From: Rhytidiadelphus loreus
Lineage: Eukaryota > Streptophyta > Bryopsida > Hypnales > Hylocomiaceae
DNA length: 64,000 nt
Reading direction: 5' to 3'
Assembly: GCA_947034895.1 (NCBI GenBank)
Contig: OX344761.1
Span: forward strand, 27,106,863-27,170,862
Below, in pieces: positions 1 through 11,416 of this stretch (the first letter of the stretch is position 1; the number at the start of each line of letters is the position of its first letter). The notes below the pieces were generated by a model. That model searched no databases and was not told the origin of the DNA. It saw nothing but the letters and a program-made list of their open reading frames with translations. A program made the translations under genes and the position numbers.

Positions 1-2150
1 TAGATTGAAGCTAGACATTATGCACTAATCTATGGGTCCTTTTGTTGTTAGTGTAGGAGAGGAGATGGAGGACGTAGCACAACGCATGCCGGATGTTTTC
101 CTCACTTTTGTGCATAGATTCTAGGTATAATTCAAAAGACCCTCATACTTGGGTTCGTTTCTAATGTTGAAATTTCTATTGCAATGATTGGTTGATATAG
201 AACATATTGACTTGGGTGTTGTGGTTTGTTATTCTATTGTTTGTGTATGTAGAGAAGTTGATAATAGTGATGGCTATAGTTGTAATTGAGTTTTGCATTG
301 TTGTAAATGACATTAGGAACATTTTTGGGCGCATATAGTTGTAGCATTGTTTTGTTTGTAAATGCACGTGATGTATAGATTGGTTCTATACTCAAAGTTG
401 TAAACCTTGAATTGTAGAGTTCTTAAAGTTGTATCTAGTGTTCTCTAATTAACAACAAAGTAGAATGGAAAAGAAGAAATGGAACTCTACAATGATATTG
501 AGATTTTGTTGTTGGTGTTTAGATTTTGGTGAAGGCTTTCTATCTTTGTACAAATTTTTGTCCCCTAATCCTTAAAAATAGTTGTTGGTTTTAGTAGAAA
601 TTTTATTCATAAGATGTGTTTTGGCCTATTTGGAGGGCTATTTTAGGATAGTCCATGTTGCTAGGAACCAACCACTGATGATTGAAAAAAATTAATTAAT
701 TAATTTTAAAAATTAATATTTAGGATTAATAATTTAAAAATAATTTATTATTTATTGACGAGGCAATCTCTCGACCACATCAATAGGTTGCGTGGTGGCG
801 TTCCCAAAGTTTGGGAACTTGAGGGAACGCACGGGAACTCATAGCCTTATATGATTCAGTGTGTAAAAATACACTGAGTTAGTGTGATTATGGTACGAAT
901 CCATGAAACAACAATAATTGCACGATAATTGTTGCCAAATCATAGGGTCTAAATTTTGTGATGTAAGTCGTTGATTTTAATTCTTAGGGCTGATAACTGA
1001 GCCAAGGTTTGCTTGAATTGTGAGAAATAGACCTCTACTCTAGAGTTTTCTGAGAAGGAAATAAAAGCCAATCTCTTCTTTAGATCAAATTTGCAACTAT
1101 TGTTGTCTATTTCAAACGATCTACATAGCAAATCCAGAGACTCTATGGTTATTGGAATTCAATGAGTTGAGCAAGGAGAGACTTTGGCTTGATGGACATT
1201 ATCAAAATGTACATCAATCGTTTTGATCTATCCTCCTCAGTCTCATCATCATTGTGTATAACATGCTTCTTTGAGCTAGAGAGTGAGATGCCAGTTAGGA
1301 TTGACCATAGTCTTTCCTTTTTGGCTATTCAGTTGATCAAATATTCCTACAAATGGAAGTTTGATGAGTTGACAAGTTTTGCTTCATCAAGGACCAAACT
1401 TTCTTTTGACATGATGCTAGGCGTGTCTGTCAAATAACAATTTTCTATGAGGACAACGAGATACGATTTTTCTGCAAAGAGAGGCTTACAAAAATTAAGG
1501 TTATTGTTGTCTAAAGGTCGGTTCCCACCTGGCGCTAGTGGTCAAAGTTGTCGTCAGTGCTACAAGTGAAATTTAGAACAGAGTCCCACTTGTAGTGGTT
1601 GGGGAATGCCGATCCTTGGTGGATGGTGACCTGGCCCACGAAAAGAGCGATGCAATGCACGATGCTGGCAGGAAATGAATTTTTTATGGACGGAGTTACG
1701 GCTTGAATTAAGTAGCACCCCAAATAGGAGGAAACATAGATTTCGGCCTTATACAACCGCTTGAAGTTAATGGCAGTCGGAGGGGCCGATTAAGTAACAC
1801 CGGCGGCAGTACTTCTGTATGTAATTCAAGGAAATAAAAAAATGAGTCGCCGCCACGAACTACAGGCAGTACATACGTTTACCTCAAGTAAAAGATTCAC
1901 TGTCGACAACGACGCGCATAGTAGAGAATCGTCGCAAGCATAATTGAAATTGCAATGCACCATCGTTGCTTTCATCGTTAGAAACACAGGGTTAGTCGGA
2001 AGTGGAGTTGCATCGATCAGTTGTAGAGCAGATAGTATACGCACAACATTTTGCATGCTGTGCATGCGACCTCATCTTCAAGTGCTCCGAATAGAACGGT
2101 TCTGTCATTGACTTGAGGACTTGCAAGCGTAACAACAATCAAAGAACTGC
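1..2150. other. AT-rich intergenic DNA, no gene supported
   Basis: No reading frame here resembles a protein family I recognise. The stretch 660-850 has runs of TTAATTAATT followed by a short imperfect palindrome built on TTCCCAAAGTTTGGGAA, which looks like the core of an old MITE, but no flanking duplication is visible. Bases 1500-2150 are less AT-rich and may belong to the outer part of the PIF/Harbinger element that follows, whose terminal repeats I could not fix. Confidence 0.5.
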
Positions 2151-2537
2151 AAGATGGATAACAAGCAAAAAGCGTGCACTTACGCTGGCGGACCTGCAGC
2201 TGCTACTCCGTTGGCCCAAAGTAAGTCTACCACTTCAATCCTGTTGGTGCTCCATCTGTCTGGAATTCTGACCTGCACAACACAAACAAGCACTCCGATG
2301 ATGCAATGAGAGTTCGTTTGACGGTCCAGGATGCCATGAGTATAGAAAAGTTCGTGAATCTTACATGACGAAGTCGTTGGTGTCCGCTTCTGCTTCTTTT
2401 GGCATGCAGAATGCACATATCGAAATTGTACCTCCTTTTGGAGAGCATGTGCAAATGTTAGTAATAATCCTTGTAGCAATACAACTTCTTGCCATAGTTC
2501 TGACTTTTCAAAAATGATGCCATTCACTTCCTCGCAG

Positions 2538-3823
2538 ATTCCCCTGTCGATGCAAGGCAAGTTCTAGGAGTGCGGAATAGTCCCACAGTTGCATCACCAC
2601 GGTCTGCTGCCATTCTAGAAGGTGCTAGTACATCGAACCCAGCAAAAAGAACACGGAAGGACAGGGGCCCAAATTGGTAGGCGCACAAGATTACAACATT
2701 AATCAAAGCCAAACGGGACTTGTATGAAGAGGAACATGACACCAATGATACACGAGACCTCATGCATCCGGATTCAAGTAAGTGGCTTCGCATCTCGCAG
2801 CAAGTCATGAATTCCGGTTACTCTTAGTGCTTGCGCGATAGACCCGCTTGCAAAAGCAAATGGAATCAATTGATTCCAGATTATAAGCGTCTGGCGGATT
2901 ACTTTGCTAGAACGGGCACGAACTCACAAGACTACTGGAATATGAGTACTTCTGATAGGAAGGCCCAAGGCCTTCCTCGATCTTTTCCTGAAGAAGTGTA
3001 TCATGGAATCCATGAGTGGTTCGGCCAACACCCAATGATGCAGCCTCCACATACGAGAGACTTATTGTCAGCAGACGACCAAAATTTTGAAGACCGTAAT
3101 ATGCCGTTACAGAACTAGCAACACTCAATCAGTGATGCCGAAACAGAAGATGCAATGGATGTAGTAGGCGCTGCCTTCTGTAGAGCGGAACACTCGAACA
3201 ACACTTTCTCTCCAATTTTTGTGTCCAGCCCATCTGCAGTGCAACCAGTGCAGGCAAGTAGCCCGAGGAGCCACATCACATCCTTTCCTGTGCGCCCGAA
3301 AGCAACAGTACCCGCTGGTGTCACCGTCAATGTCTTGAGCTCTAGCAATACGACAGAGAATACAGTGTATCAACGTCCAGGAAATACGGCAGTGAAGCGC
3401 AAGAATTTATCAGGCCACGCAGTGATAGCTAAAGCGACCAAATCAACTGGACAAGCCATGGCTATTCAAATTAAGGAAATGGCAGAGTGTAGTAGGGAAT
3501 TGGAGAAAACGAAATTGGATGTTCAGTTGAAACAGTTTGCCGAGCAGATGCAGTATTAGTGCGATCGAGATCAGCGCTTGCAAGACAATGCTCACACTAC
3601 AATTGAAAATGCAAAATTCGCGATACAGAAGCAAGGGGAGGTCGTCCATTGCTTATCGAACCTGTGCGCCGTCCTCAGCGCTAGCCTGCAACGATCCTTC
3701 GCCAAAAATGCGACAACTTCTGACCCTGCTACTGGCCCTATGGACACTGTACAAGGTGTGCCCGACCCATCGGCCAAAGCAGCGCCACTACCACCTGTGG
3801 ACGACCTAATAGCACAGCAGTAG
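2538..3823 (+). pseudogene. Myb/trihelix-like ORF1 of the PIF/Harbinger element, broken by four TAG codons
   Basis: One reading frame runs from a splice-acceptor-like CTCGCAG at 2537 to a stop at 3821-3823, interrupted only by TAG at 2678, 2825, 3116 and 3557; all four lie in the same frame. The N-terminal third resembles the Myb/SANT-like DNA-binding domain of plant PIF ORF1 proteins: a GPNW start, then KRDLYEEE, SKWLRIS and CKSKWNQLIPDYK. The C-terminal third is a coiled-coil-like, Gln/Lys-rich helix (about 3430-3680). In each case Gln would fit at the stop, so CAG-to-TAG changes are the simplest explanation. With four stops it cannot make full-length protein. An upstream exon near 2.15-2.25 kb is possible but unproven. 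The DNA-binding family call rests on motif resemblance only. Confidence 0.7.
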
Positions 3824-3837
3824 ACCTCCATCTCTGT

Positions 3838-5397
3838 TCATGAAGCCTGCATGTGGAGGAAAGACAACGTTGTCAGTTCGGCTTTATAAGTACTTCTTTG
3901 AAAACGAATAGTAGCGGCGGCCTCTTGGCCACGACATGTGTACAGTTTTTCTGGAAGCGGAAACAATGTGAAATAAATTTTGTTTTTTGTGTACAGAGAA
4001 ACAAGTTGCGTGGGAATTACCATGTGCTGTGCAGATGCCATTGCTCGTTGAATTGCCAAGTATAGTCCAAGGTCTCTGCGTTTGCCCATGCCACTTTCTT
4101 GTGGCAAGTCCTCCACAACACCATCCCTTGCTTTTGCCATTGTTGTGTTCACGTCCATTGTATCTTCATTGTAGCCCTCCGTTTGCAGCACATGCAGAAG
4201 TCGTTCGACGTCGTCATTGGATTGACGAAGTAACACATTATGCAAAAGAGCGCAACAAATTATTACATCAGGCAAGAAAGTGACATGCAAATCTGACTTG
4301 AGCAAGAGTTCCCGAAAACTTAGTTTGAGAAGAGCGAAGGCATTCTCCACGACTCCCCTTCCTTGGCGCATCTTCTTGTTGAACAAGGCTTCGGCAGCTG
4401 CCATGTGACTGTGATCACGATGCGGTACCATGAGCCAGGACGTTAGTGGGTAACCGGAGTCTCCCAATAGGTAAGGACTGAAGCCAGAAAACAACAGCCC
4501 TGCATCCCAAAGATTGTTTGTTGTAGCCTTGTCGTAGAGAGAGGACCTTCTCAGCATACGAGAATCATTGGTTGAGCCGGGCATGCCAACAAAGAAGTCC
4601 AAGAAACGCTTCTCACTGTCTACAACAGCTTGACAATTCATGCTATATCCGCCCGATTTGAAGTAAAAGTAATCAGCAGGAGCGAATTGTGGTCTAGAAA
4701 TGGCAATGTGGGTGCCATCAATGGCCCCAACAACACCAGGCAAGCCACACAATTGCTTGAAATTAGCTTCAGTCGAAAGTAGCTTTTCTCCCTGTGGCCA
4801 GGAAATTTTTGATCGTAGAACTACTGTAATGGCATGGACTACCTGTCGCAGCAACAATGACACGGAACTCCGTCCAACAGCGAACATTTCGCTGCAAATT
4901 AGTAGGCTAGCACCTTGAGCAAGCTTGAAAAGTGTACATGCAACACGGACCACAACAGGAATGGCAAGTCGGAATTTCGTGTCCTTCTTCTGAATTGAAG
5001 GCTTCAACAACTCGGCTAGGGAAAACACCGCAGGCTTAGTCATACGAAACATCTTCACCCATCGCTCCTCATCGTACTGCTCAAGAAGAAACCTCGAGAA
5101 CCAAGTTGTAGACCTTGGCTTCACCCAGAAGCCTAAGTCGTCATCCAGAAGTCTAATGGTACTAAACAATTGGAAAGAATGCAAAGCGACATCCGTAGCG
5201 GCATCCAACTCTGCAGTGGCTGAATTGAAATTGAGGGCCAACTGGTCGAAGTCGTTGTAGTTGTCATCAGCAATCTCCTCCAGTGGACACTCTTCCAGCG
5301 CTCGGTGAGTACAGAGCAAGAGAAGAAGTAGACTGGAGTCCAGTGCCACAAACTTGGCCGGGTGCTCCAAGACATCCATATAGCCTGTTCCACACAA
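3838..5397 (-). CDS. PIF/Harbinger transposase (DDE nuclease), intact frame
   Basis: A 519-aa open frame encodes an IS5-like DDE nuclease that cuts and joins transposon ends. An N-terminal helical region (about residues 95-215) carries the usual pattern around FRMTKPAVFSLAELL. The catalytic residues read D227 in AIDGTHI, D313 in LLGDSGYPL and E351 in GVVENAFALLK, with D-D and D-E spacings of 86 and 38. NCQAVVDSEKRF and MPGSTNDSRML, typical of the family, lie between them. No stop or frameshift is seen, whereas the neighbouring Myb-like ORF is dead, so any movement would need a partner protein from another copy. The start is the first Met of the frame; an extra 5' exon is possible. Confidence 0.9.
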   Translation of the reverse strand: MCGTGYMDVLEHPAKFVALDSSLLLLLLCTHRALEECPLEEIADDNYNDFDQLALNFNSATAELDAATDVALHSFQLFSTIRLLDDDLGFWVKPRSTTWFSRFLLEQYDEERWVKMFRMTKPAVFSLAELLKPSIQKKDTKFRLAIPVVVRVACTLFKLAQGASLLICSEMFAVGRSSVSLLLRQVVHAITVVLRSKISWPQGEKLLSTEANFKQLCGLPGVVGAIDGTHIAISRPQFAPADYFYFKSGGYSMNCQAVVDSEKRFLDFFVGMPGSTNDSRMLRRSSLYDKATTNNLWDAGLLFSGFSPYLLGDSGYPLTSWLMVPHRDHSHMAAAEALFNKKMRQGRGVVENAFALLKLSFRELLLKSDLHVTFLPDVIICCALLHNVLLRQSNDDVERLLHVLQTEGYNEDTMDVNTTMAKARDGVVEDLPQESGMGKRRDLGLYLAIQRAMASAQHMVIPTQLVSLYTKNKIYFTLFPLPEKLYTCRGQEAAATIRFQRSTYKAELTTLSFLHMQAS

Positions 5398-5400
5398 TGG

Positions 5401-7740
5401 TGAAGTTCACGTTAATATGAAGAGGAAGCGCTGACGCTGCAATGGAATGGAATTGAAGAAAGGTGACTTCATTTGCTCTGAAGCTGTTCTTAGTTTGTGG
5501 AAGCTTCAGTTCGGAGTGTGCAAAAACTACATTGAAACTGCTACTTCCTGGACATGAGATGAGGGAGTGCAGAAAATTACAAAGCGACTTACCAACGTGC
5601 AATTGTGCTTCCCAGTGTTGTCCGCTCGCAATGGATGTAGCAGGAACGATGGCCGCCGCTCCTTCAACGATAAGTACGCAAGACGGTCATGAGACACAAT
5701 TTCAAAAATTGTAAGAGCGCATTCCATCCTACTATGAAGTGCACATGCTAGAACAGCGCTTCTAAAAAAGGGAGACCTCACATACAAAACCCTACAGCAT
5801 TAAAGTAGCATTCACAAGACAAAGCAGAATGGAACACAGAAGCTATCGCCCTTCCAACCTTCAATTTCAAAATCGACTTTTACCTTGGATACTTCGACAT
5901 CAAATGGATGTTGCTGAACGCCGGGACATAGCCAAAGTACGCGTACTTCAAATGCACACACGGGCGGCTGAAATCCGCAATTCCACGCTGCTGCCTCAGA
6001 ACCACTCCACCGCTACGCTCCATGCCCTATTCCAATGCTCTTCCGCTACAAACAGAATTGAAGGCAAAACAACTCACAGAACTACAAGCACGGAAGGTAA
6101 CAAACACAATTTTTGAACATGTATGCAAACATGAAAACTTCTTTCGCACTGAAGAATTCACTGTATCGTGGGGGCGCACTACGAACAACGACTCCGACAG
6201 TACGCGTGATGTCACTTTCCCTTGTAGCAGCACCTCTGTAGTGTGATGGGGTTCCCTTACCTGTCCTATTCCCTCCACGCTGTCACTGCAAAATCTTGAT
6301 ATGAAAATCAAGTGGGAACACCTCCATTACATTAACTACCTTTTTTGACAATGTGATTAACGCTGCTGGGACCCGCTTACAAACCACATTTTTTTTATCA
6401 TTCTTCTCTGTTATACACCTCTCTTATCTTTCAACGGCCGCTGCTCCAAAACGCCAGATGTGCACATACCCTAATTGATTCTCAGATTGACCAACATAAA
6501 AACATTTGTATTCAATACTTGTGGTTGCTTGAAACAACTATGACAAAGTTAATACTAAGATCCCACATACTTCGCAAATAAACTTCTTGAATCATCACAT
6601 CGCTTTGATACCATGACAAAATACTCTGAGACTTTGAGACAATAACACCAAAATTCATACTTACATACTAAAATGATCAAGTCTTTATTTTAGAGTAAGT
6701 GAAGAGCTTAAATACAAATTATTTACAACGAATGAATGATAAATCTATCTATAGTGAATTGATGATAATCCTTGAGGTGAAGTCACGTTGATTTATAGTT
6801 TTGTATTCCATGTTGATGTAAGTTGTTGTATGTTTGGTTATTTCCTTAAGTGTTTTAACTTGCACCATTAATTCTCTTTTGTAAACCAAAATTCCCTAAA
6901 TACAAACCCTAATTACGAGCAATTATTTATGAACTTGATTTTTAAACAATTGTTTGCAAATTATTTTAAAAAAATAAGCATAATCCTTATTAATTTCTCC
7001 TTCTTGAAAATATAAATACTAAACCTCTTCTTAAATGAGTATAAATTTGAATTTTTATCTAACTAAAAGATATTCAAAAATGGGATATCCCAATATAATT
7101 ACCCCACAGTACGACCCATTAAATGTAGGTGTATTTGAAGTGACGAAAACATTACATTTTAAAAGTATGTAGAATGTGGATATATTTTTGTCATTTCAAT
7201 TAACCCAAGAAGGACGCCGCAAACAATAAGTGTCCGATGAATGACAACAAATTCTCCAGTGTAGGACAAAACTACAACTATTCATTCTTGAATTTTTTTG
7301 TGGAAACTAGAGAACATCTACAATAGTGTGACTTTCAATGAGTACATCTAGATTTTTTTTTCCAAAGTTAGACTCTCACGGTTACACAATGCATGATTTC
7401 CAGGATCACCCAGCGTAGTTCTAGCATTAAGATTGCAAATTACAAAATAGTGATATATCCTATTTGTGACGGCTCAAAACTTGCAAACTTTATATTAATA
7501 TTACTATTATTTTATTTTGAAAATTAAAACAATATAATCATATTTTAGAGTGCACTAATTTCAATAAAATTACAAGAATTTTTGGTAAATTTTGAGATTT
7601 TTGTAAGCTAGAGTCACAAACTAAAAGGATAACTTTCCGTAATTCGGAAAATTTGAAAATAAAATTCCCTCCTACCATATTACTGCGACGGGCATGCGGG
7701 AAAAAAGAAGTTAAACCTAAAATGTCAACAAAGCTGGCAA
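5401..7740. other. Intergenic DNA, outer PIF sequence then AT-rich spacer
   Basis: 5.4-6.3 kb has mixed composition like the PIF element and may be its 5' flank; its short frames resemble nothing I know. 6.3-7.65 kb is AT-rich spacer without a recognisable gene. A telobox-like pair (CCCTAAATACAAACCCTAA) is at about 6893-6912, but no gene start is close by. Confidence 0.4.
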
Positions 7741-8221
7741 TTTTTTACAATAGAGGTACAGTACCGTCGGATGGAGAGTCAAAGGGGGTGGGCACCGGCG
7801 GACCGCCTCCCGGCCCGGCCCGGGTCCATTCCGCAACGGGTCACACTGGACCGGAGCCGACCCGACCCGACCCGACCCGGTCTCACCCAACCCGGCCCAC
7901 CTTCTCGTCTCCTACATGTGTGCGCTCGGCTGCTGAAACCCTTCCCCGACTGCTGCCATTTAGCAGGGTTGTCTGCAAGATTTGCTGTTCGCCAGTCGCC
8001 ATTTTGAAGACATCTTGTCTTCCTGCTGGCCGCGTGGGAAGGAGCCTGTGTAAGTTACTGGTTGCTTGTATTTGGGGCAAGAGTTCGCAGGAAACGCCAG
8101 AGAAAACGGAGCTTGTTTGGAGGGGAAGCTTGGTGCATGCTTTCAGAGGACGCTGCTGCGCGACGGAAGAGTATGAAACTGTAGCCCTCGGCGTAGCGCT
8201 AGCGATCGTTGGAGAGAGACA
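7741..8221 (+). promoter_or_regulatory. GC-rich promoter/5' leader of the PP2C gene
   Basis: Composition changes sharply from AT-rich spacer to a GC- and CpG-rich block just before the phosphatase start codon. It includes a run of ACCCG repeats (about 7858-7884). Long open frames cross it, but they look like a by-product of high GC, not genes. This fits the proximal promoter and 5' UTR of a housekeeping plant gene. Confidence 0.55.
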
Positions 8222-11200
8222 ATGAGTGTATTCGGCTCTGTGTTCGACTCTTCGCACCAGGCGGGGAGTATGCCTTCCAGCGGAGGTGGCGAGAGGTGCG
8301 TGTTTTTGGTTTTGTGTCTGGCTGTCGGTGCTGCGTGAGAGGAGAGGAACTGCGAAGAGAGGCGATGTTTGTCGCTTTTTTTGATCGGAATGTGGCCCTA
8401 TGTGTCGGTCATGGTACCTTTGGCTGTGCACCGCCTGCTGTTTAGGCTGACGATGTTCTTAGCCTCGATCTGGAGGAGATACGAACTTGAGAGTGTGAGA
8501 GATGAAGATGCGGTGTGGTGGTGATTGATCAAGAAACTGTCTCAGTGTCGGTGAGGTTTGACTTAAATTTGGTCGTCGGTATGGGATCTGACAGTACTGA
8601 TGTTTGGCCTTACCTCGGGATCAAGCTCTCTAGCAACCGAGCAGTGGTCCCTGTGTAGGGTTTACTTGTTACTTTTTTGTGCAATTTTGTGTTTTTGATG
8701 GAGTGATTTGGCATCATGCAAGGGTTTGTCCTTCGAGGGTTTCCTAAGTTCTGCAACTCTCTTAGAGATTCTGGAAATGTAGTGTGCGTTACTGTGCTTT
8801 ATGTTCTATTTGGTGGCGAAGACATTTGCTACTCTAGTTCCAGGTTACGAGTTCGTGCTGTGATTGCTGAAGAAGTCGTGGCGTCAGGTTGCTCATGGCG
8901 CCTGCTGATGTTGGTAGAAGTTTCTTGTTCGCTATGTCCTAAATCCTGCTTCTCAGCGGAGTTTTTGTGTTAAAATATAAGCATTGCTTTTCCATGTCCG
9001 GTTCACAGATGAACTTTATCATTGAGTTCATGAGTTGTGAGATACTTTTTTCTCATTTTATGTGAATCTCTTTTTTACGATGATATATAACAAAATCTCT
9101 CATTGTGTTGAGAGGTGCATACTTATTTTGATTAGCCGTCAGACATGTCTCCAGAAATCTTATTCGCGGAAGTGCTCTCAGTCAAATAGCTAAGCTCGGT
9201 GTTGTATGGGGAATTGATCTGTCGGCACATGGATTTGTTAGAATACTTGGTTATTCTGTGCAGTGAAAACAAGAAGTTCAGCTATGGGTACTCAAGTTTG
9301 CGAGGAAAGAGGGCCTCAATGGAAGATTTCCTCGACACTCAAATATCAAAGGTTGACGATAAAATGGTTGGATTGTTTGGCGTTTTTGATGGTTAGTTGC
9401 TCTCCCCTTGACTAGTACGGATTTAAAAAATATCTTTGCCCACCAGCGATTGCTATGAGCTAGGCTTTTCTCTGTTAGTTGTTCCCTGGTTGCGGATTAT
9501 TTAATTGTGTATTGCCCTGTCGCAGGTCATGGTGGCTCCCGGGCAGCTGATTATGTAAAGCAAAATCTTTTCAAGAATTTGCTTGAGCATCCTCAATTTG
9601 TTACCGATACTAAACGTGCAATTGGTATGCAGTTCTCATTACCATGAGTTTTAAACTCCCTCTGAGTTACACATAGAGAACCAGTGACAGATTTATGAGT
9701 TCATGACACAACTGCACCATGTAAATGCTTATCTGTAACTATGTGTCGGAATTACGCCTTAGGTATTGTGAATCGCGACGCCGGTATAATACCGGACTTG
9801 CATCAATTATTTTATTCAAATTCCATTCTGCAGTCTCGTCATGTTACTGTAGCCTTGTACTCCATGTTTTGGGGAGGTGGTCCAACTTGATCGCTATCTG
9901 CATATCCTGCTTGTTCTGATTTTCTGAACTGTCCGGCCAAAAGGATGCTTTTTCTGAACCCTGGAAGTGACTTGACAGTTGAGACGTACCAGCAGACAGA
10001 TGAGGAGTACCTTAAAGCAGAGAACAATCAGCACAGGGATGCCGGGTCAACTGCCTCCACTGCTGTTCTGGTGGAAGACCGGCTGTACGTTGCCAATGTC
10101 GGTGACTCCAGAGCTGTGGTTTGTATCGATGGGAAAGGTGATTATACATCTTTCTTGGAGCTTGTCTCACAGAGATGAACTCCATCTTATTCAGGAATTA
10201 GTGGTCCCTTGATTCTGATTATGTACTAGGTCCTTATTGCTTACGAAGCAATCCCTCTTTCTGATGTTGAAATATTCCACTGTGGGAGGCTGCATTAATG
10301 GGATTATAAATTGCAGAACTATTTTGGATTAGTCGAGACAAATTGATTCTTATGAGAAATCTCTCGTTTCTGAATTTATGTTTTGGCGCTGGCATTTGTT
10401 TCAGCAACCGCTCTCTCAGATGATCATAAGCCAAATCGAACTGATGAACGCCGACGGATTGAGGATGCTGGAGGAGTTGTTATGTGGTCTGGTTAGTATC
10501 TAACATCTTCTTGTACCAAGATAGCTAGTGTTGTCACATTTTACAGCCATTTTTATGTTTCTTACTTCAAGTAATATGTAGCCCTTCTTCCGATGTTTCA
10601 GCTTTGCAAAGAATTCTGTTTAGGTTGGTATCTTTGAATTAGAATTCTGAATCGATAACGTTTCCCCGAATGCTGTCTTCGGCTCTTTTTTAGGATATCA
10701 ATGCTTCGCTCAAAATTCCCTTTTGCAGGCACTTGGCGTGTGGGTGGTGTTCTTGCTGTCTCTCGAGCATTTGGCGATCGGCTTCTGAAGAAATATGTTG
10801 TGGCTGATCCAGAGATTCAGGTAGGACATACTTGCTCCTTTCTACGAAGTACATTTATTTGTTTTCTGGCGCGAATTTTGAATTTTATGGAGCCGCTGCG
10901 TTGCTGATATATTTATTTCTTTGATTATTCGCAGGATGTGTCCATCAATAAGGAGGTCGAGTTTCTTTTGCTTGCCAGTGATGGCCTATGGGATGTTGTA
11001 TCGAACCAGGTTTTCTTCAGATCCTCGTTTTTTTTGGCTTGCTTCAAGGTTTTGAAGTCTGCTGTTTGCATGTAGAGCGAGCGTGATTGTCTGTGGAAGC
11101 CAAGGTGGTTTGGGCGTCATCTGAGTCTCGATTGAGACTTTCAAAATACAGCCCTGATACTTCAATCCTATTTAGAGCATAAAACAAGTAAAACCTATTC

Positions 11201-11416
11201 TTTGTCTTACTCTGGTGTGCTCAAATTGGATTACTCTGCTACTTGGATTGGGTCAGTAATTACTCGCTTTGTTGGTTGTGTATACAGGATGCTGTGACGA
11301 TGGTGCAGAGTATTGAGGATGCTCAAGAGGCTGCAAAGAGGTTGACAGAAGAAGCCTACAAGAAAGGAAGCGCAGATAATATAACTTGCGTCGTAATCCG
11401 CTTTCATCATACCTAG
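8222..11416 (+). CDS. Protein phosphatase 2C (PP2C family), 8 exons
   Basis: Spliced model: 8222-8295, 9264-9391, 9526-9624, 9979-10137, 10405-10491, 10729-10820, 10935-11009, 11288-11416. All introns are GT-AG, phases agree, and the product is 280 aa. It is a Mn/Mg-dependent Ser/Thr phosphatase. Visible motifs, in order: KRASMED (43-46), VFDGHGG (D67, metal site), [56 protein letters not shown] (D229) and GSADNIT (D268). It matches the short plant PP2Cs of the Arabidopsis At4g31750 type (about 310 aa), but the C-terminal tail is about 20-30 residues shorter. The first intron is long (968 bp). The start is supported because exon 1 ends AG and exon 2 begins T, completing a Ser codon in frame. 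No targeting signal is obvious; cytosol or nucleus is likely. Confidence 0.93.

Larger units (their letters stand above)
2150..5400. mobile_element. PIF/Harbinger DNA transposon (two convergent ORFs)
   Basis: The two genes of a PIF/Harbinger element lie tail to tail: a Myb/trihelix-like DNA-binding ORF on the + strand (2538-3823) and a DDE transposase on the - strand (3838-5397), only 14 bp apart. Known elements of this superfamily carry exactly this pair, and both proteins are needed for movement. Terminal inverted repeats and the expected 3-bp TTA/TAA target duplication were looked for between 1.5 and 6.4 kb but not found convincingly, so the outer limits are uncertain; related non-coding sequence may reach about 6.25 kb. 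Confidence 0.8.

Noticed and set aside
903..1188. A - strand frame faintly like a copia gag segment
   Set aside because: Only a few residues look similar, and no pol domain, LTR or continuing frame is nearby.
2678..3559. TAG used as a sense codon (four TAGs in an otherwise open frame)
   Set aside because: The intact PP2C gene ends with TAG, and other decayed genes also carry TAA and TGA, so mutation is the better explanation.
1500..6400. Possible PIF/Harbinger terminal repeats around GGTTCCCA at 1519 and GGGACCCGC near 6380
   Set aside because: The two stretches match poorly and the flanks do not give the same TTA or TAA duplication.
7653..8445. Long overlapping open frames on both strands before and at the PP2C start
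   Set aside because: They follow high GC content, carry no domain, and the + strand start at 8222 in another frame is confirmed by splice phase.
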